Below the pieces are notes generated by a model that saw only the letters and a program-made list of their open reading frames with translations, did no database searches and was not told the DNA's origin. Shown in pieces: positions 25,948 through 34,114 of a stretch of DNA of 64,000 nt. Source of the DNA: an uncultured Prevotellaceae bacterium. Its GTDB lineage: Bacteria; Bacteroidota; Bacteroidia; Bacteroidales; Bacteroidaceae. The stretch covers positions 1 through 64,000 of the forward strand of contig CALGGJ010000058.1 in NCBI GenBank assembly GCA_937915745.1, read 5' to 3'. Numbering within the stretch: position 1 is the first letter of the stretch; every line of letters starts with the position of its first letter. The position numbers and the translations under genes are program-made.

Positions 25948-26187
25948 AAAGACCTGAAGAGCATGCTGCGCCGCGACCGCAGCCAACCATACTTCATGCT
26001 ATGGAGCATAGGCAACGAACCGCGAGAGTCATGGGATGAGGGCAACATCACCGAGGCGCAGTACAAGAAGCAGTCAGAGCAACAGCGGCTTTATGACGCC
26101 TACGACACCTACATCCCAGGGGACCTCGTGGCTCGGCACGACTTCGTGGCAGGCGTATTTATCTGGTCGGGGGTACAGACTGCGTAG
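25948..26187 (+). pseudogene. remnant of a GH2 beta-galactosidase-type gene
   Basis: An open stretch reading 'DLKSMLRRDRSQPYFMLWSI' then 'GNEPRESWDE', the GH2 acid/base region (family: R-D-R-N-H-P...W-S-x-G-N-E). After about 30 residues it jumps to 'RHDFVAGVFIWSG', which in intact enzymes lies many residues further on, and then stops. Signal peptide, sandwich domains and the nucleophile region are missing. It is best read as a decayed, internally deleted fragment. Its 74-codon ATG reading could still be expressed, but it would have no complete fold. Confidence 0.7.
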
Positions 26188-26224
26188 GCAGATGACTGCT
26201 TGGGATTATCCCGAAACCGGAGCT

Positions 26225-26262
26225 AAAAAAAAGAGGATGTGCCTATTTTGACACGCCCTCTT
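26225..26262 (-). terminator. terminator of the ribosomal protein cluster
   Basis: On the minus strand AAGAGGGCGTGTC / GGCACATCCTCTT pair with one mismatch and two G-U pairs, 6-nt loop, followed by T8. Placed 20 bp after the rpmF stop. Confidence 0.85.
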
Positions 26263-26281
26263 GTCCTGATAGTTTTATTGT

Positions 26282-26467
26282 TTAGATTGCGTCTTCCTTT
26301 ACGATTGCAATCTTGCCCCTGTAGTATCCACATGCTGAACATACGGTGTGATATACGTAGAACTCGCCGCAGTTTGGACATATTGCCAAAGTTGGAGCCA
26401 CAGCTCCGTCGTGGGTACGACGTTTGCGTCCTCTTGTCTTCGATTGTCTTCTTTTAGGATGTGCCAT
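26282..26467 (-). CDS. rpmF: 50S ribosomal protein L32
   Basis: 61 residues, standard size. 'MAHPKRRQSKTRGRKRRTH' start and two CxxC pairs ('CPNCGEFYVYHTVCSACGYY') forming the zinc ribbon. Last gene of the cluster, 47 bp after yceD, in the usual yceD-rpmF order. In many bacteria fatty-acid genes follow rpmF; here a terminator follows. Confidence 0.98.
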   Translation of the reverse strand: MAHPKRRQSKTRGRKRRTHDGAVAPTLAICPNCGEFYVYHTVCSACGYYRGKIAIVKEDAI

Positions 26468-26514
26468 AATTCTGTATTTTTTCTTGTTTGTTTCTTAAGT
26501 GGTCGGCTGTCGGC

Positions 26515-26991
26515 TCAGTCGTCGTCACCGGTATCGCTGTCCATCGACGTGAGGTGGGAGTCAAGAGCTCGGAGTGTTGCCTCGTCGCATTGTCCCTGCT
26601 CGTGTACTCGTTTCATCGGAAGGCTGAGCACCACGAACTCGTAGATGAACTGTGCAGTGTCGATATATCCGTCGGTGGCAGGTATGACTACCACATCGCC
26701 TTCATCGAGGTAGTCGTCGCCCAGCTTTACCGCCAGTGTGTCGTCGGTGTCGATTGGTATCTGCATGTCGGCAAGGCATCGGTCGCACGGCACTGAAACC
26801 TGTCCAACCGAATGTATGTGCAGTTTGAACATGGTGCGTGTATTGCCTTCTACCTCGACGGTTGTCTGTATCTGTCCGTGTGATACAAGCCCGTCGATAG
26901 CTTGAAAGAAGGAGTCGTCGATGTCGTACTTGACAGTCAGTCCGTCAATACCACCGGCCAACAGGTCGATTGTGTATTTATTATTCAGCAC
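26515..26991 (-). CDS. yceD: YceD/DUF177 family protein
   Basis: 158 residues. YceD-type proteins occur next to rpmF and have been linked to 23S rRNA accumulation. The characteristic centre 'VPCDRCLADMQIPID' and the acidic stretch 'LGDDYLDEGD' are present, with 'EFVVLSLPMKRVHEQGQC' later. The start is a GTG at 26991 lying inside the last codons of tsf (11-bp overlap); it gives the expected N-terminus 'KYTIDLLAGG' and no later start would. Translation is therefore probably coupled to tsf. Confidence 0.85.
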   Translation of the reverse strand: MLNNKYTIDLLAGGIDGLTVKYDIDDSFFQAIDGLVSHGQIQTTVEVEGNTRTMFKLHIHSVGQVSVPCDRCLADMQIPIDTDDTLAVKLGDDYLDEGDVVVIPATDGYIDTAQFIYEFVVLSLPMKRVHEQGQCDEATLRALDSHLTSMDSDTGDDD

Positions 26992-27973
26992 GGAGAGTGA
27001 AGCGCTTGAAGTCGGTTACGGTCAGTTCCTTGTCCACGCTGTGCAGATACTGAGCTACGCTCACCTTGCTGTCGTCGATGTAAGCCTGGTCGAGCAGGCA
27101 AGACTCTTTGTAGAACTTGGCGAGCATACCCTGTGCGATGTTCTGAATCATCTGCTCTGGCAGGTTGGCGGCTTTCTCTTCGGCTACCTTCACCTTGATT
27201 TCGCGTGCCAGTTGTGCTTGTTCTGGTGTAATCCATCCCTTAGCCGTGTTCGACTCTATGTGGTCGTCGCTGTCAACATGTGCAGGGTTGATGCCTGCCT
27301 TCTTGATAGCTGCTTCGACAGCTTTGTTTATTTGGTTTTGCTTTGCCTTCTCGATGTCGGCTGCCAGCTCGGCGTCTTTCACCGATTGTGGCACCGACTT
27401 TTCGTCGAGTGCTACAGGTGCCATGGCTGCTACCTGCATGGCGATGTTTTTTGCGATAGCTTCGTCGCATGGTTTGTTGAGTGCCACGAGTGTGCAGAGG
27501 AAGTTCTGGTTCATGTGGTTGTAGGCGCATACGTTTTCGCCCTCAACCGTGTTGTATCCGTCGAGTTCCATCTTCTCGCCTGTAACACCCGAGCGCTCTA
27601 CTACTGCATCTGGAACTGGTGTTCCGTTGATGCTGAGCGCCTTCACTTCGTCGAGTGTTTTGCAGCGGTTTGCTACTGCAAGGTCGAGTATCTTTTGTGC
27701 CAGAGCAACGAAATCAGCGTTCTTTGCCACGAAGTCGGTCTCACACTTGAGGGCTATCATGGCGGCGAAGTTGCCGTCAACCTTGGCGAGTACACATCCT
27801 TCGGCAGCCTCACGGTCTGAGCGCTTTGCTGCAACAAGCTGTCCTTTCTTACGGAGAATCTCCATTGCTGCCTCCATGTCGCCGTTGGCCTCGGTCAGGG
27901 CTTTCTTACAGTCCATGAGTCCGGCCTGGGTCTTCTGGCGGAGGGCATTGATATCTGCTAATGAAATAGCCAT
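26981..27973 (-). CDS. tsf: translation elongation factor Ts
   Basis: 330 residues, longer than E. coli EF-Ts (283) but usual for Bacteroidota. It is the guanine-nucleotide exchange factor for EF-Tu. N-terminal UBA-like domain 'ALRQKTQAGLMDCKKALTEA', EF-Tu contact 'LKCETDFVAKN', second core 'VALNKPCDEAIAKNIAMQVA', C-terminal 'FYKESCLLDQAYIDD'. Follows rpsB by 95 bp and overlaps the GTG start of yceD. Confidence 0.98.
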   Translation of the reverse strand: MAISLADINALRQKTQAGLMDCKKALTEANGDMEAAMEILRKKGQLVAAKRSDREAAEGCVLAKVDGNFAAMIALKCETDFVAKNADFVALAQKILDLAVANRCKTLDEVKALSINGTPVPDAVVERSGVTGEKMELDGYNTVEGENVCAYNHMNQNFLCTLVALNKPCDEAIAKNIAMQVAAMAPVALDEKSVPQSVKDAELAADIEKAKQNQINKAVEAAIKKAGINPAHVDSDDHIESNTAKGWITPEQAQLAREIKVKVAEEKAANLPEQMIQNIAQGMLAKFYKESCLLDQAYIDDSKVSVAQYLHSVDKELTVTDFKRFTLRAE

Positions 27974-28068
27974 AATATACGTTTGTTTATGTTTTATACC
28001 TTAATAAATAAAAAATATATATGCAGAGTTTAAACAACCATTTAGGGTTGCACGGCTCCGGCCAGTGC

Positions 28069-28953
28069 TTATTCGGCAGGTTCGGCTGCCGGTGTTTCCT
28101 CGGCTGGTGCTTCGGCTACTGGTTCAGCTTCGGCTACTGGTTCAGCTTCGGCTACTGGTTCAGCTTCGGCTTTCTTGGCCTTGCGTGTCCTGCGTGGTTT
28201 CTCCTCCTTTGGTGCTTCAGCGCCTTCGGTCTGTTCACCGGCGGCTTCCATGTCTATCTTCTCTATCTTGCGCTCTTCGAGTCCTTCGGCGATGGCATCG
28301 CAGCATGCGCTCACGATTACCTCGATTGACTTTGATGCGTCGTCGTTGGCAGGGATAACGAAGTCTATGTTATCAGGATTTGAGTTTGTGTCAACGATTG
28401 CGAATACAGGTATTCCGAGACGGTTGGCCTCATGCACAGCGATGTGTTCTTTCATCACATCCACTACGAAGAGTGCTGATGGCAGACGTGTGAGGTCGGC
28501 AATCGAACCGAGGTTCTTCTCGAGTTTCTCGCGTTTACGGCGTATCTGTAGGTTCTCGCGTTTCGAGAGTTTGTCGTATGTTCCGTCGGCCAAGAGTTTG
28601 TCGATGTTGGCCATCTTCTTCACGGCTTTACGTATGGTTGGGAAGTTGGTGAGCATACCGCCCGGCCAGCGTTCGATTACGTATGGCATGTTGACCGCCT
28701 GTGCCTTCTCGGCCACGATTTCCTTAGCCTGTTTCTTTGTGGCGACGAAGAGTATCCTCTTGCCCGATTTTGCAATCTGTTTAAGGGCGTCGGCAGCAAG
28801 GTCGATGTGTTCAACGGTCTTGTTGAGGTCGATGATGTGGATGCCGTTGCGCTCCATGAAGATGTAAGGAGCCATTGCTGGATTCCATTTTCTCCTGAGG
28901 TGGCCGAAGTGGCAACCTGCTTCCAGCAGTTGTTCAAAGTTTGTTCTTGACAT
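28069..28953 (-). CDS. rpsB: 30S ribosomal protein S2 with Ala/Glu/Pro-rich tail
   Basis: 294 residues. The first 230 are a normal S2: 'LLEAGCHFGHLRRKWNPAMA', 'GGMLTNFPTIRKAV', 'DVMKEHIAVHEANRLGIPVF', 'DTNSNPDNIDFVIPANDDA'. The C-terminal 65 residues are a low-complexity extension, Lys/Arg-rich then 'EAEPVA' repeated three times; the DNA there is an 18-bp tandem repeat (about 28115-28170). Such tails occur in several Bacteroidota S2 proteins and should lie at the ribosome surface. The 130-bp leader holds hairpins. Confidence 0.98.
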   Translation of the reverse strand: MSRTNFEQLLEAGCHFGHLRRKWNPAMAPYIFMERNGIHIIDLNKTVEHIDLAADALKQIAKSGKRILFVATKKQAKEIVAEKAQAVNMPYVIERWPGGMLTNFPTIRKAVKKMANIDKLLADGTYDKLSKRENLQIRRKREKLEKNLGSIADLTRLPSALFVVDVMKEHIAVHEANRLGIPVFAIVDTNSNPDNIDFVIPANDDASKSIEVIVSACCDAIAEGLEERKIEKIDMEAAGEQTEGAEAPKEEKPRRTRKAKKAEAEPVAEAEPVAEAEPVAEAPAEETPAAEPAE

Positions 28954-29014
28954 AGTTTGTTTCTTTGTTTGCTTTGTTTGTTTTGTTTACATTCTTTTTA
29001 AGTTTGATTAACCC

Positions 29015-29065
29015 AACTCTCAGGTAGCCAGCTTGTGTCGGATCCTGGGAGTTTAGATGCTAAAC
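29015..29065 (-). promoter_or_regulatory. hairpins in the rpsB leader
   Basis: AACTCTCAGG (29015-29024) pairs with CCTGGGAGTT (29044-29053), and GTTTAG/CTAAAC (29051-29065) forms a second small stem just after the rpsI stop. No T run follows. A position between rpsI and rpsB fits either an RNA processing site or an S2 autoregulatory leader; the latter is only a guess. The rest of the leader is A/C-rich on the mRNA. Confidence 0.45.
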
Positions 29066-29083
29066 AATTCTTCAAGCGGCATA

Positions 29084-29470
29084 TTAACGCTTGCTGAACT
29101 GGAATCTGCGGCGTGCCTTTGGTTGACCTGATTTCTTACGCTCGACGATACGTGAGTCGCGAGTGATGAATCCTGCTGCCCTGAGGGCTTTCTTGTCTTC
29201 GGCGTTCACTTTTACCAGTGCACGTGCTATTGCGAGACGCAATGCCTGCGACTGTCCGGTAAATCCACCACCATAGAGGTTTACCTTGATGTCGTACTTC
29301 TCTGCCACGTCAAGCAGTTGGAGAGGTTGTTTTACCACATACTGCACGAGTTCTGAAGGGAAGTAGTCCTTGAGTTCACGTTTATTGATGGTGATTTTGC
29401 CTGTACCCTCTGTGAGATATACGCGAGCCACTGCGGCCTTGCGGCGACCGATTGCATGAATTTGTTCCAT
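29084..29470 (-). CDS. rpsI: 30S ribosomal protein S9
   Basis: 128 residues. 'AIGRRKAAVARVYLTEGTGK' at the start, 'YGGGFTGQSQALRLAIARAL' in the middle, and the C-terminal tail 'KARRRFQFSKR', whose last Arg reaches the P-site tRNA. Twelve bp behind rplM, the conserved pair. Confidence 0.98.
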   Translation of the reverse strand: MEQIHAIGRRKAAVARVYLTEGTGKITINKRELKDYFPSELVQYVVKQPLQLLDVAEKYDIKVNLYGGGFTGQSQALRLAIARALVKVNAEDKKALRAAGFITRDSRIVERKKSGQPKARRRFQFSKR

Positions 29471-29482
29471 ATATCTTCCTTG

Positions 29483-29944
29483 TTATTTCAATGTATTAAT
29501 ATCGATTGTTTTTGGGCTTTGTGCCTGATGTTTGTGCTCTGGTCCTTCGTAGATATAGAGGTTGTCGAGCAACCGACGTCCAAGGTTTCCCTTGGTGAGC
29601 ATACCCTTCACTGCATGGCGCACCATACGCTCATATCCGCGAGGGCGCTTTGCCATGTCGGCCGGACTGGCTTTGTGTTGTCCGCCTGGATAGCCCGAAA
29701 AGGTGATGTAGAACTTGTCAGTCCACTTCTTGCCCGAGAATTTCACTTTGTTGGCATTGATGATGATTACGTTGTCACCACAGTCCTGATTTGGTGTGAA
29801 GCATGGTTTGTACTTACCACGCAGGATTTTTGCCACCTTCGATGCGAGACGGCCCATGGTCTGGTCTGTTGCATCTACAACGACCCACTGCTTGTCGGCC
29901 TCTTCTGGGGTCACGAAACGGGTCTTTCCTGTTAAAGTATTCAT
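29483..29944 (-). CDS. rplM: 50S ribosomal protein L13
   Basis: 153 residues. 'WVVVDATDQTMGRLASKVAK', 'DNVIIINANKVKFSGKKW', 'RMVRHAVKGMLTKGNLGRR', all conserved in L13. First gene of the rplM-rpsI-rpsB-tsf-yceD-rpmF run, behind a good promoter. Confidence 0.98.
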   Translation of the reverse strand: MNTLTGKTRFVTPEEADKQWVVVDATDQTMGRLASKVAKILRGKYKPCFTPNQDCGDNVIIINANKVKFSGKKWTDKFYITFSGYPGGQHKASPADMAKRPRGYERMVRHAVKGMLTKGNLGRRLLDNLYIYEGPEHKHQAQSPKTIDINTLK

Positions 29945-30149
29945 TTTTGTTTACTTGTTTGGTTATTCGTTTAATCACATGAAAACACACTCCACTATCG
30001 CCTGCCGTCCCTCAGACTGGAACTGCTACGATGGAGATGTAGTTTTTCCTGGAGCGATTCACAGACCACACGTGCCGGCCAAAACACAATGTTATCTACA
30101 TGCTCCGACGAGAGGTTCATCTGCGCCTCCCTTGATAATAATCGGCGTG

Positions 30150-30180
30150 CAAAGGTACGAACTTTCCCTGAACCGGCAAA
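30150..30180 (-). promoter_or_regulatory. promoter of the rplM-rpmF cluster
   Basis: On the minus strand TTTG (30180-30177), 19 nt, TACCTTTG (30157-30150): an exact Bacteroidota consensus. The leader would be about 200 nt long, room for ribosomal-protein feedback control. Gap 29945-30555 otherwise holds the repeats listed next. Confidence 0.75.
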
Positions 30181-30274
30181 ACTTTTTTACAACTTTTTGT
30201 GTATCCGGACGTATTTATAGCTTTTAGTCCGAAAAAACGTGTCAATCTGATACATTACACAAGTTTCGCATATA

Positions 30275-30350
30275 TATGTTTCACATACAGATACGCTCCT
30301 ACGGTATTTCATACCTCCGTCGGTATGACTTTAATGGAATGTCGTTCTCT
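30275..30350. repeat. dispersed GTATGAC-type intergenic repeat, copy A
   Basis: About 76 bp ('ATATGTTTCACATACAGATA' ... 'CGTTCT') nearly identical to 63373-63450. It contains the inverted core CGGTAT-TTC-ATACC and CGGTATGAC, related to the tandem repeats at 30375 and 59095. Confidence 0.8.
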
Positions 30351-30374
30351 AAAGAAACCTGTGCTATCCTGCGG

Positions 30375-30478
30375 CAACCTTCCCTTCCTGTCATACCGAC
30401 GGAGCGAAACGAAGGAGTGTATCCAGCAACCTTCCCACCCTGTCATACCGACGGAGCGAAGCGAAGGAGTGTATCTGA
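30375..30478. repeat. 52-bp tandem repeat of the same REP-like family
   Basis: Two units, starting 30375 and 30427, 'CAACCTTCCC' ... 'GTCATACCGACGGAGCGAA' ... 'GGAGTGTATC', differing at a handful of bases. The core is the reverse complement of the cores at 30275, 59095 and 63373. Confidence 0.85.
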
Positions 30479-30555
30479 TATGTAACTAAAACCTAGAACG
30501 AAACATTACATACGAAACATGTATAAAAGAAAAGACCCTCAAAAAAAATAAAACC

Positions 30556-31896
30556 ATGAGTAAGAAAAGCAGTCTGAAAAGTACCATAGCGGTATCTTTA
30601 ACCAACTATCTCGATGCAGGAGCCATCGTTGCAGGAGCCAGCGGATTGACTCTGTGGCAGAACTACCTGGGACTGAGCGAGGTGCATCTGGGTTGGCTCA
30701 ATTTCATCAGTGCCAACTGCCTCGGTGCCGCAATCGGAGCAATAATCGGAGGATTCCTTGCCGACAAATATGGCCGTAAATTCATTTATACCTACAACCT
30801 CATAGTCTATATGGTGGGTGTATTGCTCATCATGTGTTCGGTCAACTTCCCAATGTTGCTCACCGGATTCCTAATCACCGGCATCTCTGTTGGCATCGGA
30901 GTGCCGGCATCGTGGACTTACATATCCGAGAGTTCGGAAATAAACCATCGCGGACGCAACATCTGCATATCGCAGATGTCGTGGGGCTTCGGTCCGATGT
31001 TCATACTACTGCTCGGTATGCTCTTCGCCCCTGGAGGCTACCTGTTCAGCTGGGTCGAAAGCATAGGACACACAATAGGAGGCACCGACCTTGCCGGCCA
31101 TGCACTGAATGTGTTCAGTTCCAGAGTCGTATTCTGCTCGTTGTTTGTCGTGGCGTTCATTGCATGGAACCTGCAACGCCGGCTTGAAGAGTCCGGCGAC
31201 TGGAAAGCAAGCAAAGAAGCTGCCACTGCCAAGGGTGAAGATACCGGGTTGATACATGCATTCAAAGTGCTGTTTACCAACAAGACTGCTATCAAGACGG
31301 TTGTATTCCTCACAACAATATACCTCACATGGAACCTGGTAGCATCGGTCATGGGATTCTTCCAGCCACACATATACGAAACAGCCGGAAACCTCAGCAA
31401 CGAATATGCAAACATGCTCAGTTGTGTAGGTTGGGCAATCGTGGTGGCCGTAACATTCGTATTGTCGTTCTTCATCGACCGCCTGCCACATAAACTGTTC
31501 TATATACTCGGTCTTGCGGCTGCACTTGCCACATGGTTCGTAATCATTGCCGGGGTAAACGGATTGGGAAGCCTGTGGGCATTCTCAATACTATGGGGCA
31601 TCAACGGCGGACTATCCGTACAGATTTTTTATGCACTGTGGGGGTCAGAGCTGTTCCCTGCGAAGTTCCGGGCAGGAGCCCAAGGACTTATGTTCTTCAT
31701 CGTGCGAGGCATTTCTGCCGTTTGGGGACTTGTGTTCACATACATCTACGGAGAAAACGGCGAGGGATTCACAATTGCAGCCTATTGCATGATAGCCCTG
31801 TTGCTCATCTCGCTCATCGTGGGAGTTATAGGTTGCCCCGACACACGAGGCAAATCGCTCGAACAAATAACGAAAGAACGATATGGCGACATCTAG
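30556..31896 (+). CDS. MFS sugar transporter (sugar porter type)
   Basis: 446 residues, about twelve membrane helices. Inner-membrane sugar/proton symporter family: 'GGFLADKYGRKFIY' is the loop 2-3 signature, 'GVPASWTYISE' corresponds to the P-[E/S]-x-x family motif after helix 4, and 'SELFPAKFRAGAQG' and 'PDTRGKSLEQI' are the helix 10 and C-terminal sugar-porter motifs. It lies 51 bp ahead of rhaD, so L-rhamnose or a related deoxysugar is the likely substrate; this is inferred from the neighbour. It differs from the classical RhaT family. Confidence 0.85.
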   Translation: MSKKSSLKSTIAVSLTNYLDAGAIVAGASGLTLWQNYLGLSEVHLGWLNFISANCLGAAIGAIIGGFLADKYGRKFIYTYNLIVYMVGVLLIMCSVNFPMLLTGFLITGISVGIGVPASWTYISESSEINHRGRNICISQMSWGFGPMFILLLGMLFAPGGYLFSWVESIGHTIGGTDLAGHALNVFSSRVVFCSLFVVAFIAWNLQRRLEESGDWKASKEAATAKGEDTGLIHAFKVLFTNKTAIKTVVFLTTIYLTWNLVASVMGFFQPHIYETAGNLSNEYANMLSCVGWAIVVAVTFVLSFFIDRLPHKLFYILGLAAALATWFVIIAGVNGLGSLWAFSILWGINGGLSVQIFYALWGSELFPAKFRAGAQGLMFFIVRGISAVWGLVFTYIYGENGEGFTIAAYCMIALLLISLIVGVIGCPDTRGKSLEQITKERYGDI

Positions 31897-31947
31897 AGCA
31901 AGGAAAGACTGATGAACCACATTATTCACAAACAATAAATTGCATTT

Positions 31948-32769
31948 ATGAACAGCATACTTGACACACGTCACACTCTTACAAACATCATCAATCAGGT
32001 AGCCGAAGTAACCGGCTACCTGTGGGAAAAAGGATGGGCCGAACGTAACGGAGGAAACATCACGGTAAACATCACCGAATACGCCGATGAAGAAATGCGA
32101 CAAATGCCAGCCATAGCTCCAATATGCCACATCGGGAAAGTGCTGCCACACTTGCGTGGAACATATTTCTATGCAAAGGGAACAGGCAAACGGATGCGCG
32201 ATCTGGCCCGACATCCGATGGAGAACGGAAGCATCATACGTATATGCGACGACTGCGAGACCTACGAAATCATTGCCGACCAGCCAGTTATGCCAACGAG
32301 CGAACTGCCATCGCACCTCGCCATGCAGAACTACCTGCTCGAAACAGGCAGTAAATACAAGGCCACCCTACACACCCACCCTATCGAACTCGTTGCCATG
32401 TCACACTCGCGGCGATTCCTTGAGCCAGGAGTGATGACACACACACTGTGGTCGATGATTCCGGAGACACTTGCATTTGCTCCGCTCGGCATCGGAATCG
32501 TGCCTTACGAGTTGCCGGGAAGCATACGGCTGGCCGATGCAACACTGGAACAGATAAAGCAATACGATGTGGTGATGTGGGAAAAACACGGTGTGTGTGC
32601 CGTAGGACTCGATATCATGGACGCATTCGACCAAGTAGATGTGCTGAACAAAGCTGCAATAATCTACATGCGGGCCAAAAGCATGGGTTTCGAACCCGAA
32701 GGCATGACCGACGAGGCCATGAAAGAAGTGCAAGAAGTATTCAACCTGCCCAAGAAACGTCCATGCTGA
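31948..32769 (+). CDS. rhaD: rhamnulose-1-phosphate aldolase
   Basis: 273 residues, typical RhaD size. Zinc-dependent class II aldolase splitting L-rhamnulose 1-phosphate into dihydroxyacetone phosphate and L-lactaldehyde. 'GWAERNGGNITVNIT' is the phosphate/substrate loop; 'ATLHTHPIELVAMSHS' holds two metal His; 'MWEKHGVCAVG' supplies the third His; the general base is expected at the Glu of 'SELPSHLAMQ'. Co-transcribed with the sugar porter. Rhamnose isomerase and rhamnulokinase are not in the window. Confidence 0.92.
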   Translation: MNSILDTRHTLTNIINQVAEVTGYLWEKGWAERNGGNITVNITEYADEEMRQMPAIAPICHIGKVLPHLRGTYFYAKGTGKRMRDLARHPMENGSIIRICDDCETYEIIADQPVMPTSELPSHLAMQNYLLETGSKYKATLHTHPIELVAMSHSRRFLEPGVMTHTLWSMIPETLAFAPLGIGIVPYELPGSIRLADATLEQIKQYDVVMWEKHGVCAVGLDIMDAFDQVDVLNKAAIIYMRAKSMGFEPEGMTDEAMKEVQEVFNLPKKRPC

Positions 32770-32770
32770 G

Positions 32771-32839
32771 CGGGGCGTGACGAACTCAGCGACTGCACCG
32801 GCACGAGGCGATGCTGACAAAAGACTTTTACACGCCCCG
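32771..32839. repeat. inverted repeat after rhaD
   Basis: CGGGGCGTG (32771-32779) and CACGCCCCG (32831-32839), perfect 9 bp, 51-nt loop. No T run directly behind; T-rich stretches start about 45 bp later (32884-32898). Possibly part of the transcript end. Confidence 0.5.
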
Positions 32840-32920
32840 GAAGCAAGACCATTTCACACATGAGGAAAGCCTGTTTCAAGCCGTTTTTTATTTTTTTTCA
32901 AACTTTGTGTAAAAATTTAT

Positions 32921-32951
32921 TTTGCCACATTGAGAATAATTGCTAACTTTG
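32921..32951 (+). promoter_or_regulatory. promoter of the DUF4494-yggS-crp-dehydrogenase operon
   Basis: TTTG (32921-32924), exactly 19 nt, TAACTTTG (32944-32951), 37 bp before the ATG. One of the best consensus matches in the window. Confidence 0.8.
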
Positions 32952-32988
32952 CAGAGTTTTTAAAAACGCAACAATATATACAAAGACT

Positions 32989-33468
32989 ATGATAGGAAAC
33001 AATTGGTTTGAATGTAAAGTCTCGACCGAAAAAACCGTAGAAGGCGGTATGAGCAAGAAATTCAACGAGTCGTACATTGTAGAAGCACTCAATTTCACCG
33101 ATGCCGAGGCACGCATCATAAGAGAAGTAGCACCTTTCTGCAACGGAGCACTCGAAATAAAGAATATCACACCTGCAAAAATATCAGAACTGTTTATCAA
33201 CGATGACGACAATGCCGACAAATGGTACAAGGTGAAATACAACGACATCGAAATCGACGAAAAAACACAGACAGAGAAACGTACATCAAGGATAATACTG
33301 GTACAAGCAGCCAACTTCCGTGGTGCACTCGACCGTTTTGATGAAGGGATGAAAGGCTCCATGGCCGACTATGAAGTGGCGGCAATACAAGAGACGGCAT
33401 TACTCGATGTATTTCCATTTGCAGCCAATGACTACAATACGACAAAACCTACAGACACTGCAGAATGA
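32989..33468 (+). CDS. DUF4494 protein
   Basis: 159 residues. Cytoplasmic, no signal. 'WFECKVSTEKTVEGG' with 'ESYIVEALNFTDAEARI' and 'WYKVKYNDIEIDEKTQTEKR' matches the DUF4494 family, which is common in Bacteroidales phages and genomes and has no known function. First gene of a tightly packed run; its last 41 bp overlap the start of the YggS gene. Confidence 0.8.
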   Translation: MIGNNWFECKVSTEKTVEGGMSKKFNESYIVEALNFTDAEARIIREVAPFCNGALEIKNITPAKISELFINDDDNADKWYKVKYNDIEIDEKTQTEKRTSRIILVQAANFRGALDRFDEGMKGSMADYEVAAIQETALLDVFPFAANDYNTTKPTDTAE

Positions 33469-34114
33469 GCTGAACGGCTCGAAGGCACGACTGGTGGCCG
33501 TCTCCAAATATCATACTGCAGACGCTATAAACGAAGCATACGCCTGCGGACAAAGGATATTCGGAGAAAGCCATGTGCAAGAGTTGTGTGCCAAGCAGTT
33601 GGCATTACCAGCCGACATCCAGTGGCATTTCATCGGTCATCTGCAAACCAACAAAGTCAAATACATCGCATCGTTCATCAGCCTAATCCACTCGGTTGAC
33701 ACGCTGAAATTATTGAAAGAAATAGACCGTCAAGCAGAAAAGGCATCAAGAACAATCGATTGTCTGCTACAGATACACATTGCGGAAGAAGAAACAAAAT
33801 TCGGGTTTACCCCCCTCGATGTGACCCAAATGCTCGATGAAGGCCAATGGCGCGAACTTAAACACACCAGGATTGTCGGATTGATGTGTATAGCAACCAA
33901 CACCGACGACAGCAGTCGGATACAAAAAGAATTTCGCACTGTACATCAGCTGTTTGAAACACTGAAACAAAAATATTTTGAAGGGACAAATCAATTCTGC
34001 GAATTGTCTATGGGAATGAGCGACGACTACCCGATAGCACTGGGTGAAGGAAGTACACTCATAAGAATTGGCAGCAGGATATTTGGAGAACGGATATATG
34101 ATAACCATTGCTAA
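33428..34114 (+). CDS. yggS: YggS/PLPBP family pyridoxal-phosphate homeostasis protein
   Basis: 228 residues. PLP carrier with an alanine-racemase-like barrel: 'LVAVSKYH' carries the PLP Lys27, 'GESHVQEL', 'WHFIGHLQTNKVKYI', 'SMGMSDDYPIALGEGSTLIR' and 'GSRIFGER' form the phosphate site. The start at 33428 gives the normal N-terminus and overlaps the previous gene; an ATG at 33407 is possible. Overlaps the Crp-like gene by 17 bp at its end. Confidence 0.95.
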   Translation: MTTIRQNLQTLQNELNGSKARLVAVSKYHTADAINEAYACGQRIFGESHVQELCAKQLALPADIQWHFIGHLQTNKVKYIASFISLIHSVDTLKLLKEIDRQAEKASRTIDCLLQIHIAEEETKFGFTPLDVTQMLDEGQWRELKHTRIVGLMCIATNTDDSSRIQKEFRTVHQLFETLKQKYFEGTNQFCELSMGMSDDYPIALGEGSTLIRIGSRIFGERIYDNHC

